Notes: a model not told the origin generated them from the letters alone. A stretch of DNA of 64,000 bases from Bacillus_AB infantis_C (GCF_050107595.1 NZ_JBNILH010000007.1:248001-312000), one strand, 5' to 3'. Shown: positions 33,263 to 42,919, counted from the first letter of the stretch. Numbers and translations are program-made.

Positions 33263-34813
33263 TCATTCAAACTGCTTCTTGTATTCGGCAGGAGTATAAC
33301 CTGTATATTTTTTAAAGCAAACACTAAAATATTGGGGATTGCTATAGCCGACCTTCTCACAAATCTCATACGTTTTCAGATTCCTCAAGCGCAATTCTTC
33401 CATTGCTTTATTCATTCTGAGTTCCAGCAGGTAATCCCCAAAATTGAACCCTTTTTCAAGTTTGAATAAATTGCTTAAATAAGGTGTGCTGACATGAATA
33501 ATCTCAGCCACTTTTTTCAGGCTCAGGGTACTGTCATGAAAATGTTCTTTCATGTAAATTATCGCCTGGTCAACATGGCTGAAATGATTTTTGTCTTGTT
33601 TTCTATGCAAAGCATCTGCCCACTGTGAAACCAGTGATTGAAGAATCTCCATCATTTCGGCTAGCGTTTCCATTTCCATAATTCTCTCATAAACGTCTGA
33701 AAAATTTAAACTTATGCTTTCTTCCTTTTTCCACTTTTCAGATTCAAAGAACAGCAAAGTGCTGAACTTTAACGCCAGAACTTTTAAATCAGATAATGGG
33801 AGGGCTCTTCTCTCTAATATAGCCTTATTTAATCTGCCGAGGATTTCACTAACCTTTTCAGGTATACCGAGCTTGATTTGGCATTCTAATTCTGACTCTA
33901 ACATTTGCAGAGAATCATCTGCTTCTTTCTCGCCTGAAACGGTATCTTCAAAAGAAAAAAATTTCCCGTTCCCCATGATATGCCTTAAATCCATCGCGAG
34001 CCTTGATTCCAGCAGTGATTTTCCGAGTTCAAACAGATTCTGATAGGTTCTTCCGAGCGTTATTGTTGCAGACTTTCCATCATGCTCATAAAGTGTATGA
34101 AGCATTAAATTGGCCAGCTTGCCTTTTCTTGAGTCATTCTCATCATCAAGTGATAAAAGGACTGCACACTCATTGGAATCTATATGCATGACAATAAATT
34201 GTCCCGCTGTAAAAAGGGAGGAAGCCGCCTCTTTGAGTCTTTTAATTGTATTCTCATGGAGACCGGCAGTTGAATGAACGAGAACAGCAGCGAAGGTTGG
34301 CCCCTCTAATCCAACTCCCAGCTCATTCAATTCCTTCTCCACATCCACCTGCTGATGACCCTCTCTCATCAGTTCCCGAAAAAACTTTTGCTGAAGATAG
34401 GGAAGAGACTCTGTTACTTTCATTTCTCTTCTGGCCTCCAGTTCCCAGTCTGCCGCTGCTTCCTTTGCTTTCAAGAGCAGATGCTCAGAATCTACCGGCT
34501 TTAACAAATAATCAAACGCTTTCATTTTAAGGGCCTGCTGAGCATATTTAAACTCTTCATATCCTGTCAGAAAAATGATCCTGGTTTCCGGGCTGATTTC
34601 CCTGACTTTCTTCCCCATCTCCAAACCGTCCATAAAGGGCATATTTATATCCGAGATGACAACTTGGGGCTGCTCCTTTTCAATCAATCCCAGGGCCGTC
34701 TCTCCGTCTCCTGCTTCCCCTGCAATCACGAATCCATGCGCTCCCCATTTAATGGACTGGCAGATCCCTCTGCGGATAATACGGTCATCTTCAACAACAA
34801 TCATCTTATACAT
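33263..34813 (-). CDS. Response regulator with AraC-type DNA-binding domain (YesN-like)
   Basis: 516 residues. The receiver domain (about 1-120) has VVEDDRIIRRG, phospho-Asp in QVVISDINMPFMDG, and Lys in YLLKPVDSEHL. A long central region of unknown fold follows, then two AraC-type helix-turn-helix motifs (about 415-515) with LSLKKVAEIIHVSTPYLSNL and YEICEKVGYSNPQYFSVCFK. ATG at 34813 overlaps the kinase stop codon (ATGTATAA). It is the probable activator of the neighbouring sugar-import genes through tandem ATCTTAAAAT sites. Confidence 0.9.
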   Translation of the reverse strand: MYKMIVVEDDRIIRRGICQSIKWGAHGFVIAGEAGDGETALGLIEKEQPQVVISDINMPFMDGLEMGKKVREISPETRIIFLTGYEEFKYAQQALKMKAFDYLLKPVDSEHLLLKAKEAAADWELEARREMKVTESLPYLQQKFFRELMREGHQQVDVEKELNELGVGLEGPTFAAVLVHSTAGLHENTIKRLKEAASSLFTAGQFIVMHIDSNECAVLLSLDDENDSRKGKLANLMLHTLYEHDGKSATITLGRTYQNLFELGKSLLESRLAMDLRHIMGNGKFFSFEDTVSGEKEADDSLQMLESELECQIKLGIPEKVSEILGRLNKAILERRALPLSDLKVLALKFSTLLFFESEKWKKEESISLNFSDVYERIMEMETLAEMMEILQSLVSQWADALHRKQDKNHFSHVDQAIIYMKEHFHDSTLSLKKVAEIIHVSTPYLSNLFKLEKGFNFGDYLLELRMNKAMEELRLRNLKTYEICEKVGYSNPQYFSVCFKKYTGYTPAEYKKQFE

Positions 34814-36608
34814 TCTCGCTGAACTCCCCTTTTGTCTTGGGAATAATGATACTCGCCACTGTTCCGCTTCCTGGTTCACTGGCTATGCTTAACCCATACT
34901 CGTTTCCAAAATGGATTTTAATCCGTTCATTTACGCTTTTTAGCCCAATCCCGATAAAGCTCTTGGTTTTCTGAAACGAAGACTCCATTTCATTAAGAAT
35001 ATCCTGAAGTTTTTCTTTTTCGATCCCATTGCCATTATCAGCAACCTCTAAGTGAATGAGCCCTTTATCCTGGTAACCTCTTATCATAATCTCCCCTTGC
35101 CCTCTTTTCTGCTTTACGCCATGATATATGGCATTTTCAATAAGCGGCTGCAAAGAGAGCTTAACAATATTATAGGAAAGGATTTCTTTTTCTACGTCGA
35201 TCATGTAGGAGAAGTCATCGCCATAGCGCATCTCCTGAATGAATAAATAGTGTTCGATATGCTCTAACTCATCTTTAATAGGAATAATTTCTTTTCCTTT
35301 GCTGATTCCAATGCGGAAAAAGCTGGACAGTGCACTCACCATGCTGCTTGCATCCTTATTCAGCCCCATATCACATAAACCCTTAATTGAATACAGCGTG
35401 TTATAGAGGAAATGAGGATTAATTTGCGCATGCATAATGGCAAACTCCAGCTGCCGTTTCTCTTCCTGCTCCAGGCGGATCTGGTCCATTAGTGACTGAA
35501 TTCGAAGGAGCAGTTCTTTAAACCCGGTATGAAGAATTTTCATCTCCTCCGGGCCTGATGTTTCATGATAAAAATCAAGGCTTTTCTTATTTACGGTCCG
35601 CATTTGCTCCGCCATTTTCTCAAAAGGCTTTGAGATGTATTTCCCTACCAGATAGGTAAGGAATATAGCACTGACTATCATTAATAAGATGAAGAAAACA
35701 GTAGAATGCTTTATATAATTCACCTTGTTTAATATTTCATCCTGCGGGACTACTGCTGCCAGCTTCCAGTTGTTCGGTTCGACAGTATCATAGATAACGA
35801 TCATGTCTTCCCCGGAAGCGCTTTTATAAAAAAATTGCCCGTCCTCTTCCTCGGTTTGCTGAAGGGAACGAAGAGTTTTGTTATCCAGCTTGTATTCCGT
35901 TTTAACGTTTTTGGATTCATATTTGCCGTTCGGGCTTATCAGTGTCAGATAGCCGTTATCACCGATGAGTGATTTGTTCAGCACCTGCTCAAAGAATTCA
36001 TCGCGAAGATTAAATAATACGATTCCTTTTTCAGAATAGTATTCCTTTTCAATGAGCCTGAATACCGACATCACTTCATGATTGGTATCAAAAATTTGAT
36101 CCTGATGTATATTCCTCCAGTAAAATCCCTCTTTGCTGCCTTTATAATGATTAAAATACTGATCATAGGAAACTGTTGGGTTAGCTGTGTAATCACTATG
36201 ATACAGCAAGAATTCTCCTTGATTGAGATCGATCAGTACTGATTCCAGTATGATATTATAGCGTGAATATACAAGCTGCAATGTTTTATCTATTTCCACA
36301 TAATACTTTGGTTTAATGTCTGACTGTTTCATCCCAATTAGGTTTAAAACCATTGGATCATTCGAAACCGCCACAAGCTGTTGAAACACATCTGTGAGCA
36401 CATAATCCAATGAATTCTTTGTCTGAAAAATAGTATCATTGACATTTTTATATGCATTTTCTTCAACCTGAGCGGTCGCAAGCAAGGAAGAAACCAGCCC
36501 GGAAACGGATATAAAAATAATAATGATCGGTAAATAGAGGGTGTTGATCGTTGATTTGATAGAGAAAAGGAAGTATTTGCGAATTAAGTTTTTTATTTTC
36601 ATAACCAT
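34806..36608 (-). CDS. Sensor histidine kinase (YesM/LytS-like)
   Basis: 600 residues. Transmembrane helices near 22-45 and 300-320 bracket an extracellular sensor region; a HAMP-like stretch follows, then the His_kinase motif INPHFLYNTLYSIKG with the phospho-His, and an ATPase domain with LQPLIENAIYHGVK, DNGNGIE and GIGLKSVNERI. Such kinases commonly sense an oligosaccharide or its binding protein. It overlaps the regulator gene by eight bases. The ATG at 36608 is ten bases past GGGG. Confidence 0.9.
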   Translation of the reverse strand: MVMKIKNLIRKYFLFSIKSTINTLYLPIIIIFISVSGLVSSLLATAQVEENAYKNVNDTIFQTKNSLDYVLTDVFQQLVAVSNDPMVLNLIGMKQSDIKPKYYVEIDKTLQLVYSRYNIILESVLIDLNQGEFLLYHSDYTANPTVSYDQYFNHYKGSKEGFYWRNIHQDQIFDTNHEVMSVFRLIEKEYYSEKGIVLFNLRDEFFEQVLNKSLIGDNGYLTLISPNGKYESKNVKTEYKLDNKTLRSLQQTEEEDGQFFYKSASGEDMIVIYDTVEPNNWKLAAVVPQDEILNKVNYIKHSTVFFILLMIVSAIFLTYLVGKYISKPFEKMAEQMRTVNKKSLDFYHETSGPEEMKILHTGFKELLLRIQSLMDQIRLEQEEKRQLEFAIMHAQINPHFLYNTLYSIKGLCDMGLNKDASSMVSALSSFFRIGISKGKEIIPIKDELEHIEHYLFIQEMRYGDDFSYMIDVEKEILSYNIVKLSLQPLIENAIYHGVKQKRGQGEIMIRGYQDKGLIHLEVADNGNGIEKEKLQDILNEMESSFQKTKSFIGIGLKSVNERIKIHFGNEYGLSIASEPGSGTVASIIIPKTKGEFSENV

Positions 36609-36754
36609 CTTTTTTGTTCCCCTTAGAAGAAATAGAAGATTAGATCCCCTGCTTAAACAATATCTAATATTCTATGAACGGTAAATAAGTTTTTTCTTAA
36701 TTCGGAATATTTATTCTTCTATTTTCAATGCTTGCTGCTCAGTCAGAAGACCCT

Positions 36755-36806
36755 GAAAAAAGAAACCTTTTCTTATAACACATGATTACGGCTAAGAAAA
36801 GGTTCA
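36755..36806 (-). terminator. Terminator after the GH88/105 gene
   Basis: Minus strand AACCTTTTCTTA and TAAGAAAAGGTT form a 12-pair stem followed by TCTTTTTT. It ends the importer-hydrolase operon before the kinase gene, which lies about 150 bases further on. Confidence 0.85.
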
Positions 36807-36850
36807 TTTCTTTATCATTTCATACACTTAACGATGTCCGGAGTTTTCTT

Positions 36851-37960
36851 CTATGCCTTCAGCAAATCATGGTATGCCATGCTTCCCAAGATAAAGGCGC
36901 CCATCCCATGGAGGTCATTGACCGATGTAGGACGTTCTGCATAGTAGTCATACACACCTGCTGATGTCCCGATCACAATACCCTTCAAGTCAATCGCTTC
37001 CTCTTTTTCATCGACCATATGCTCCAGCAGCCCTTTATATGCCTTATCACAATTTTCGCGGTATGTGTCATCAACATAGCCATGCCGAATCCCTTTTGCA
37101 ATAAAATACAGGAATAATGAGGAACATGAAGATTCCAGCCAGTTATCCTCAAGGGCACCTTTATCAATGATGTTATACCACAGGCCTGTTTTTTCATCCT
37201 GGAAATTGACAACCGCAGGGATGAAGTCTTGAAGAGAAGTGATCCAATCTTCCTGGCCCCGCTTCTTATCCCCAAGGATCTCCAGGAGGTCGATCAATGC
37301 TGTGCCATACCAGCCGACAGAACGCCCCCAGAATTCTGGTGAAAGGCCTGTTTCAGGGTCTGCCCATGGCTGGACTTTTTTCTCATCCCAGGCGTGGTAA
37401 AGCAGACCTGTTTTCTCGTCTGTCATATGCTTTCTCATCAGCTTTTCCTGGAGCAGGACATGCTGGATCAGTTCTTCCTCATTGAAGTGCTCAGCATAAA
37501 GCAGCATGAAGGGCCCTCCCATAAAAAGACCATCCAGCCACATTTGATAAGGATATTTTTCCTTATGCCAGAATCCATTCTCTGATGTCCTGTTAATCGT
37601 CTCCAGCGCGCTTCTTAAACGCTTCGCTGCAATCATATACCTTTGATCTTTCGTTTCTTCATACAGCGGGAATAAAAGAATGCCCGCCATTGTAGAGTCA
37701 AGCTGGTCCCTTTCAAAGCGGACATTTCCATATTCATCAATCAAGTTATCAAAATAGGCTTTTATATACTCAAGATACTCTTTTTTCCCAGTTGCTTGAT
37801 AGACACGATACATGCCATACAGAAAAACCCCCTGGTGATAATGGAAATCACCAACCGGCGGAAGCTCTTCTGCACGAAATGTCTGCATAAGTGCCTGGCA
37901 TGCCTTTTCTGCCATCATCAATGGTGTTTCAGTTGTAATCTTATCAATTGTTTTTCCCAT
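36851..37960 (-). CDS. Unsaturated glycuronyl/rhamnogalacturonyl hydrolase (GH88/GH105, YteR-like)
   Basis: 369 residues forming an (alpha/alpha)6 barrel. Family signatures are FHYHQGVFLYGMYRVY, MWLDGLFMGGPF (the Asp is the presumed catalytic hydrating residue), HAWDEKKVQPW, FWGRSVGWYG and GIVIGTSAGVYDYY. These enzymes remove the 4,5-unsaturated uronic acid left by polysaccharide lyases. No signal peptide is present, so it acts on imported oligosaccharides. ATG at 37960 follows AAGGGGACAG. It follows the importer genes on the same strand without an obvious terminator between. The exact polysaccharide is not deducible. Confidence 0.87.
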   Translation of the reverse strand: MGKTIDKITTETPLMMAEKACQALMQTFRAEELPPVGDFHYHQGVFLYGMYRVYQATGKKEYLEYIKAYFDNLIDEYGNVRFERDQLDSTMAGILLFPLYEETKDQRYMIAAKRLRSALETINRTSENGFWHKEKYPYQMWLDGLFMGGPFMLLYAEHFNEEELIQHVLLQEKLMRKHMTDEKTGLLYHAWDEKKVQPWADPETGLSPEFWGRSVGWYGTALIDLLEILGDKKRGQEDWITSLQDFIPAVVNFQDEKTGLWYNIIDKGALEDNWLESSCSSLFLYFIAKGIRHGYVDDTYRENCDKAYKGLLEHMVDEKEEAIDLKGIVIGTSAGVYDYYAERPTSVNDLHGMGAFILGSMAYHDLLKA

Positions 37961-38098
37961 TTTTCTGTCCCCTTTTCCTGTAATATTTGAGGCAATCAAA
38001 CAAAAAGGGTGCTAATAACTTAAACACCCGCTTTGTCCTGATTGTAAACCAGCAGCATCATTCCAATTGAAAGAATGCCGGCAAGTAGTTACATCTGA

Positions 38099-39442
38099 TT
38101 ACTTATTAAAAGTGTCGTCATATTTCTTCTTTGAATCTTCAATGGCTTTTGCCCATTCATCCAAGAAATCTTTTGCTGACTTGTCGCCCGTCATCACTGC
38201 CTGGAATCCAGGGTCTACCAGGTTATCAAGTATAGAACGGTAATCCGGCAAATAGAATGGAGGCATATAAAGCTTTGTATCCTCATTGTTGTATACATCA
38301 AATGCTACCTTGATATGCTGTGCATCCTGTACCCATTGGTCATCTAATACATCTGAATTGGTTGGAATTTGGCCAGTTTGTTCATTCCAGTAGCTTTGTG
38401 CTTCTTCAGAGTTGACAAACTCAATGAATTTCCACGCTTCGTCCTGATGTTCGGATGATTTAAACATGGCCAGATTAACTGCATTTCCGCCTTCAGCAAC
38501 ATATTGGCCATCATCTGTGGCTGGAAGCGGGATCAGCTGATATGTGCCATCTTCCAAAGCTTTTTTATGTTCTCCATAAGAACCTGGGTTGTGATGGACC
38601 ATCGCGACAACACCAGTATCAAAGCCGGCGATCATCTCTTTGTATCCGTTGGTAATATCGCTTTTTGGAGTAAATTTATCATAATAAGAAACATATTTCT
38701 CAACGAAGTCTACGTGCTTTGGATCATTGATGTTGGTTGTTCCATCTTCGTTAAAGTAATCCAGGCCGCTGTAGGCAAACATGGCACGCTGAATGGTAAA
38801 GGATGCCCCAGCACCTCCGCGGATTGTAAAGCCATAACGGCCGTTGTCTTTATCCGTCATCTTTTCAATTGTTGTAAAGAAATCATCCCATGTTTTAGGT
38901 TCGGCGGCGCCTGCTTCTTTAAACCAGTCTGAACGGATCCATAGAGCATCTAGGTTCTGCGCATAGGGTATGCCATAAAGTTTCCCGTCCTGGGTAATGG
39001 ATTTATTGGATTCTATTGCATTGCTGTTCAGCTTTTCGCTGATATCTGATGACTCATAGTAAGAATCAAGCGGAGCCAGTGCTTCGCGGATTGAGAACTC
39101 CGGCAGCCAGGTTGTCTGGACAGAACCGATGTCCGGTGTATCATCGGCCGCTATCGCTGCATCATACTTGGATTTTGCTGATTTATTCGGTATCCCGACA
39201 TATTCAACATCAATATCAGGATTCTTTTCCTCAAACCGCTTGATCACTTCTTCCCAATAAGGCGTACGCGCCGGTCCTGCGTTTTCATCCCAGAATTGGA
39301 GAGTGACAGGTCCATCGGATTTACTGCCAGAATCTTTGCCATCAGATGAAGCCTCATCTCCGCCAGAGCAGCCTGTCAGGACTAATCCGGCAGCCATTGA
39401 AAGAGCAAGTGCCGAAGTCCCCCATTTTTGCTTCAACATCAT
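38099..39442 (-). CDS. Oligosaccharide-binding lipoprotein (family 1 extracellular solute-binding protein)
   Basis: 447 residues. The signal peptide ends in the lipobox LTGC (Cys about residue 25), followed by a Ser/Gly/Asp linker. The mature protein has the family 1 pattern: TLQFWDENAGPARTPYWEEV, DIDVEYVGIPN, DIGSVQTTWLPEF, and WKFIEFVNSEEAQSYWNEQTG near the end. It captures sugar outside the cell for the two permeases encoded upstream. No ATPase gene is in the locus, so a shared MsmK-type ATPase is likely. Confidence 0.9.
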   Translation of the reverse strand: MMLKQKWGTSALALSMAAGLVLTGCSGGDEASSDGKDSGSKSDGPVTLQFWDENAGPARTPYWEEVIKRFEEKNPDIDVEYVGIPNKSAKSKYDAAIAADDTPDIGSVQTTWLPEFSIREALAPLDSYYESSDISEKLNSNAIESNKSITQDGKLYGIPYAQNLDALWIRSDWFKEAGAAEPKTWDDFFTTIEKMTDKDNGRYGFTIRGGAGASFTIQRAMFAYSGLDYFNEDGTTNINDPKHVDFVEKYVSYYDKFTPKSDITNGYKEMIAGFDTGVVAMVHHNPGSYGEHKKALEDGTYQLIPLPATDDGQYVAEGGNAVNLAMFKSSEHQDEAWKFIEFVNSEEAQSYWNEQTGQIPTNSDVLDDQWVQDAQHIKVAFDVYNNEDTKLYMPPFYLPDYRSILDNLVDPGFQAVMTGDKSAKDFLDEWAKAIEDSKKKYDDTFNK

Positions 39443-39481
39443 ATTTCCTCCCTTTTAGAAACTAATATTTTTTTGTATTTA

Positions 39482-40318
39482 TCAGCCTTTGACAGCCCCG
39501 CCCATGCCATTGACAAGGTGTTTCTGTGCGTAGGCAAATAATATCACTGCAGGAATTAAAGCGATTACACTTCCGGCTGCCAGAGCCCCGTAATTGACAT
39601 TGAATTCGCCCAGCATCGTACTTAATCCGACCGGGAGCGTAAACTTCGAATTCTGATTGGTCAGCATCAGAGCAAGCAGAAATTCATTCCAGGTATAGAT
39701 GAAAGTAAAAACGCCTGTTGCCACGATGCCTGGGAGCAATAGCGGAAAAACTACATGGCGCAAGGATTGCAATTTTGTACAGCCGTCAATCATAGCAGCC
39801 TCTTCCAGTTCCTTAGGTACATTTGCGATGAATCCGCTCATCAGGATGGTCGTAAATGGAATTTCTACTGCCGTATATGTGATGATCAAAGCGAGCGGAT
39901 GGCTGATTAATCCCAGATTCTTAAATATGACAAACAACGGGATTATCATCATGGCCCTTGGTATAAACTGCGTGGATAACAGCATCAGCAAGAACCCTTT
40001 TTTTCCTTTGAACTGGTATCTTGCCAGAGCATATCCAGATAATGTTGAGCATATAAGAACAACAATGACAGTGCAGATGCCAACAATCAAGCTGTTCTTG
40101 AAAAAGGTCGCAAATCCGATATTGGTCCATGAATAGACAAAGTTTTCAACAGTCGGGTTGGCTGGGAAATACTGCAATGGCCTCTTTACTATATCTCCTT
40201 CCGGCTTTAATGCAGTGTTGATTGTCCAATAGATTGGAAAGAGGGTAAAACTGAGCATCATGGCTAAAGGTAGATATAAGGTTAGGATTTTGTCTAATTT
40301 CTTATTTTTTGAAAACAA
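39482..40318 (-). CDS. Sugar ABC importer permease, MalG type
   Basis: 278 residues with six predicted transmembrane helices. The coupling loop is ELEEAAMIDGCTKLQSLRHV (about 180-199), with the EAA...G pattern of binding-protein-dependent permeases. It ends VNGMGGAVKG, as typical MalG-like sugar permeases do. Its start lies five bases after the MalF-type gene. Confidence 0.9.
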   Translation of the reverse strand: MFSKNKKLDKILTLYLPLAMMLSFTLFPIYWTINTALKPEGDIVKRPLQYFPANPTVENFVYSWTNIGFATFFKNSLIVGICTVIVVLICSTLSGYALARYQFKGKKGFLLMLLSTQFIPRAMMIIPLFVIFKNLGLISHPLALIITYTAVEIPFTTILMSGFIANVPKELEEAAMIDGCTKLQSLRHVVFPLLLPGIVATGVFTFIYTWNEFLLALMLTNQNSKFTLPVGLSTMLGEFNVNYGALAAGSVIALIPAVILFAYAQKHLVNGMGGAVKG

Positions 40319-40323
40319 TCAAC

Positions 40324-41265
40324 TCACTCCTTTTCATAACGGGATAGCCTCAAATAAAGGATTGCAAAGATTAGAAGTATCCCAAATGAAACAACCGTTA
40401 ATGCCGAACCATATCCAAAGTTGCTTCCGTGAACAGCCAAATCTGCAATATACATCGTCAATGTCGTTGTAGCATGTGCAGGACCGCCGCCCGTTAAGTT
40501 GAACAGGAGGTCAACGTTATTGAATTCCCATACTACCCTTAGCAAGGTTGTCAGCACTATCGTATTTTTCAGTTGAGGCAGAGTAACATAGATAAAAGAT
40601 TTCCATCGGTTTGCTCCGTCCACCCTTGCTGCTTCATATAATTCGTCCGGTACGCTCTGCAGAGAAGCTAAAAGTGTGATTGCGAAGAAAGGAATCCCCC
40701 TCCACAGCTCAGCAATCACTACAGCTCCGAAAGCGGTGGCTGTGCTGGCTAAGAAAGCCTTGGGCTCGTCAATGATCCCCACCTTTATAAGCATGTCATT
40801 AATTACACCCATATGTTCGTTGAACATCATTGACCACATTACCGATGCCAATACCCCTGAGATTGCCCAAGGGATGAAAGCAACTGCCCGAGCGAAGCCT
40901 CTGAACTTGAAGGTCTGGTTTAGCAGGAGGGCCAGGATCATCCCAAAGATTAATTGCAGGCCGACCTCAGAAACAACCCATTTCACACTATTAATTAAGC
41001 TGGGGATAAATAATTCGTCCTGTGTAAAGATGTGTTTGAAATTATCAAGCCCCGCAAAGCCATTATAATATGGTGCTGAAATGTCATAGTTTTGCAGACT
41101 ATAATAGAACACAGTCGCAATCGGGTAAAACAAAAATCCCAGGATGATAAGAAAAGATGGCAGTATAAACAGATATGGAATTAATTTCTCTTTTTTAATT
41201 TTCTTTTTTTCCACTGCCTTTTTGCTGTTGATTACTGATTCAGGAACCCCTGGCGAGTAACTCAT
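40324..41265 (-). CDS. Sugar ABC importer permease, MalF type
   Basis: 313 residues, six transmembrane helices after a lysine-rich cytoplasmic tail. The ATPase-coupling loop ELYEAARVDGANRWKSFIYV lies at about 208-227, and NLTGGGPAHATTTL is a family signature. First gene of the importer-hydrolase operon; the ATG at 41265 is preceded by AAAGGGGGAAA. Upstream are a cre-like site and the tandem operator. Confidence 0.9.
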   Translation of the reverse strand: MSYSPGVPESVINSKKAVEKKKIKKEKLIPYLFILPSFLIILGFLFYPIATVFYYSLQNYDISAPYYNGFAGLDNFKHIFTQDELFIPSLINSVKWVVSEVGLQLIFGMILALLLNQTFKFRGFARAVAFIPWAISGVLASVMWSMMFNEHMGVINDMLIKVGIIDEPKAFLASTATAFGAVVIAELWRGIPFFAITLLASLQSVPDELYEAARVDGANRWKSFIYVTLPQLKNTIVLTTLLRVVWEFNNVDLLFNLTGGGPAHATTTLTMYIADLAVHGSNFGYGSALTVVSFGILLIFAILYLRLSRYEKE

Positions 41266-41291
41266 CTAGTTTCCCCCTTTCTCTTGAGTTA

Positions 41292-41320
41292 ATTGTAAAT
41301 GAAAACGTTTTCTAAAATAA
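41292..41320 (-). promoter_or_regulatory. Importer operon promoter with weak -35
   Basis: Minus strand -10 TACAAT at 41297-41292; the position 17 bases upstream (41320-41315) reads TTATTT, a poor -35. Such a promoter would need an activator, and the tandem operator ends only six bases upstream of it. Confidence 0.55.
41300..41313. promoter_or_regulatory. Catabolite-responsive element (cre) for CcpA
   Basis: TGAAAACGTTTTCT is a near-perfect palindrome and fits the cre consensus except for its final position. It lies between the -10 and -35 of the importer promoter, where bound CcpA would block transcription when preferred sugars are available. Confidence 0.75.
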
Positions 41321-41326
41321 TCAAAG

Positions 41327-41357
41327 ATTTTAAGATGATTAGTTGAAATTTTAAGAT
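41327..41357 (-). promoter_or_regulatory. Tandem operator for the AraC-type regulator, importer side
   Basis: On the minus strand ATCTTAAAAT occurs at 41357-41348 and again at 41336-41327, two identical direct repeats with starts exactly 21 bases (two helical turns) apart, pointing towards the operon. The same arrangement precedes manA at 42889-42919. Direct repeats next to a weak -35 are the usual layout for AraC-type activators. Assignment to the adjacent YesN-like regulator is inference. Confidence 0.65.
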
Positions 41358-41432
41358 ATTTTAGTTAATTCAATTTTATTAGAAACCATTCAGCAGAAAT
41401 TTATCCCCATAAAATGGCTTGGATGTTCCAGC

Positions 41433-41471
41433 AAAAAACCTGCCCTTTCCTTAACAGGATCAGGCAGGTTC
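41433..41471 (-). terminator. Terminator after the Gfo/Idh gene
   Basis: Minus strand AACCTGCC and GGCAGGTT pair across 17 bases, followed by TTTTTTG. It isolates the oxidoreductase gene from the importer promoter region. Confidence 0.8.
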
Positions 41472-41486
41472 GATTTAAAGGATTAA

Positions 41487-42782
41487 TTAGCTGATGGCTT
41501 GCTCGCTGGAAAATAGGAGCCCTTTTATATTCATTGGCTTTTTTTCCTGCACTGACCGCCAGACACCTTCTCCAACCGCTATTGAATAAGCACCAGCCTG
41601 TGAACCTGCCAGGATCGGATAGTTCCTTGCAGGGTCAGGGCCAAGGAAAAGATCTTCCAGCAGAATCGGATCGCCGCCGCCGTGGCCCCCAGGGTTTTTA
41701 ACAACCTCTATTGTTTCTTTCGCACCAAAGAGCGGAAAATAATCAATGGTTTGATCTGGATATTTGAAATGAATCCGTGAGGGCTCATGATATTCTGCCG
41801 TTTCTATCCTCCCCTTTGTCCCATTGATTGCCAATCGGTAACCCTCATAAGGAGAGGAAAAGTTTATAGAATAGCTCAGTAAGCTTCCTCCCTCATATCT
41901 AACTGAAGCCACATAGGTATCCTCAATCCTGATTTCTTCATCATAAATACAGGCATCCGGCCTGTATTTAGTATAAGGCACTTCTTCATATACTCCAGCA
42001 AGCAGATGGTCATCTTTTACAGTACTGGTTCCGCTGCGGGGATTCCAGCGCCTGTAATAGGTACAACTGCTTTGATCAGCACATGTTCCGCAATAGCGGC
42101 TCGGTACTTTTCGCGGATTTAATTCTCCTTCAGGCCCGAAATAATTCAGGCTTCCATATGCAAATACCTCTTCCGGCTTTTGATCCAGCCACCAATTCAC
42201 CAAATCAAAATGATGCGTTGATTTATGGATTGATAAGCCTCCGGAAAAATTCCTGTCACGATTCCATCTTCTGAAATAACTGGACCCATGGAATGTATCT
42301 ATATACCAATTCAAATCCACGGAAGTAATTCGGCCGACCTTGCCTTCCAGTATCATTTCCTTAATCTTCCGGTGAAATGGACTGTATCGATAATTGAATG
42401 TGACAATCACTTTAGCTTCGCTTTCCGCTTCAGCTTTCATGACCTTGCAGGCATCTGCCGCATTCGTCACCATCGGTTTTTCAGTTATGACATCAACCTG
42501 CTTCTTCAATGACCTTAAAATGTAATCAACATGCGTATCATCCCTGCCTGCGACAATTACATAATCAGGGTTTGTCTGGTCTATCATTTCTTCAAATTGC
42601 TCCGGATTATACGTCGGCACATGTTCAAGCATCGGAAATTTCTCTTTGCATACCTTAAAGCGATAAGGATCGGAATCCAATATCGCTGCAATCCCCGTTT
42701 CTTTGGAAAATTCATTCATCATGGGCCGCATAAACATTTCCAAAGCCCGATTGCTGACACCGCAAATAGCATATTTTTTCAT
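41487..42782 (-). CDS. Gfo/Idh/MocA-family sugar oxidoreductase
   Basis: 431 residues. An N-terminal Rossmann domain begins KKYAICGVSNRALEMF and includes VITEKPMV (the EKP motif that contacts nicotinamide) and VTFNYRYSPFHRKIKEM. The catalytic-side SIHKSTHHFDLVNWWL carries the expected His residues. An insertion RYCGTCADQSSCTYYRRW holds three Cys. It probably oxidises or reduces a sugar or sugar acid released by the GH88/105 enzyme. It has its own terminator, and ATG follows GGATGAGGA. Substrate and cofactor are not deducible. Confidence 0.88.
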   Translation of the reverse strand: MKKYAICGVSNRALEMFMRPMMNEFSKETGIAAILDSDPYRFKVCKEKFPMLEHVPTYNPEQFEEMIDQTNPDYVIVAGRDDTHVDYILRSLKKQVDVITEKPMVTNAADACKVMKAEAESEAKVIVTFNYRYSPFHRKIKEMILEGKVGRITSVDLNWYIDTFHGSSYFRRWNRDRNFSGGLSIHKSTHHFDLVNWWLDQKPEEVFAYGSLNYFGPEGELNPRKVPSRYCGTCADQSSCTYYRRWNPRSGTSTVKDDHLLAGVYEEVPYTKYRPDACIYDEEIRIEDTYVASVRYEGGSLLSYSINFSSPYEGYRLAINGTKGRIETAEYHEPSRIHFKYPDQTIDYFPLFGAKETIEVVKNPGGHGGGDPILLEDLFLGPDPARNYPILAGSQAGAYSIAVGEGVWRSVQEKKPMNIKGLLFSSEQAIS

Positions 42783-42888
42783 TCCTCATCCTCCATCCAC
42801 GTATTGTTAGCACTGCCATACGACTGGTACCGATAGTGTAAATCAATCTCTGCTGCCTCTCAATGAATTATTTGCCGGCTGCAGGATT

Positions 42889-42919
42889 TCCTTAAAATTT
42901 TACTCACTCATCTTAAAAT
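42889..42919 (+). promoter_or_regulatory. Tandem operator for the AraC-type regulator, manA side
   Basis: TCCTTAAAAT at 42889-42898 and ATCTTAAAAT at 42910-42919 are direct repeats with 21-base spacing, oriented towards manA, as the importer copies are oriented towards their operon. A TATTAA -10 candidate lies at 42952-42957. The shared spacing and orientation imply co-regulation. Confidence 0.62.
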
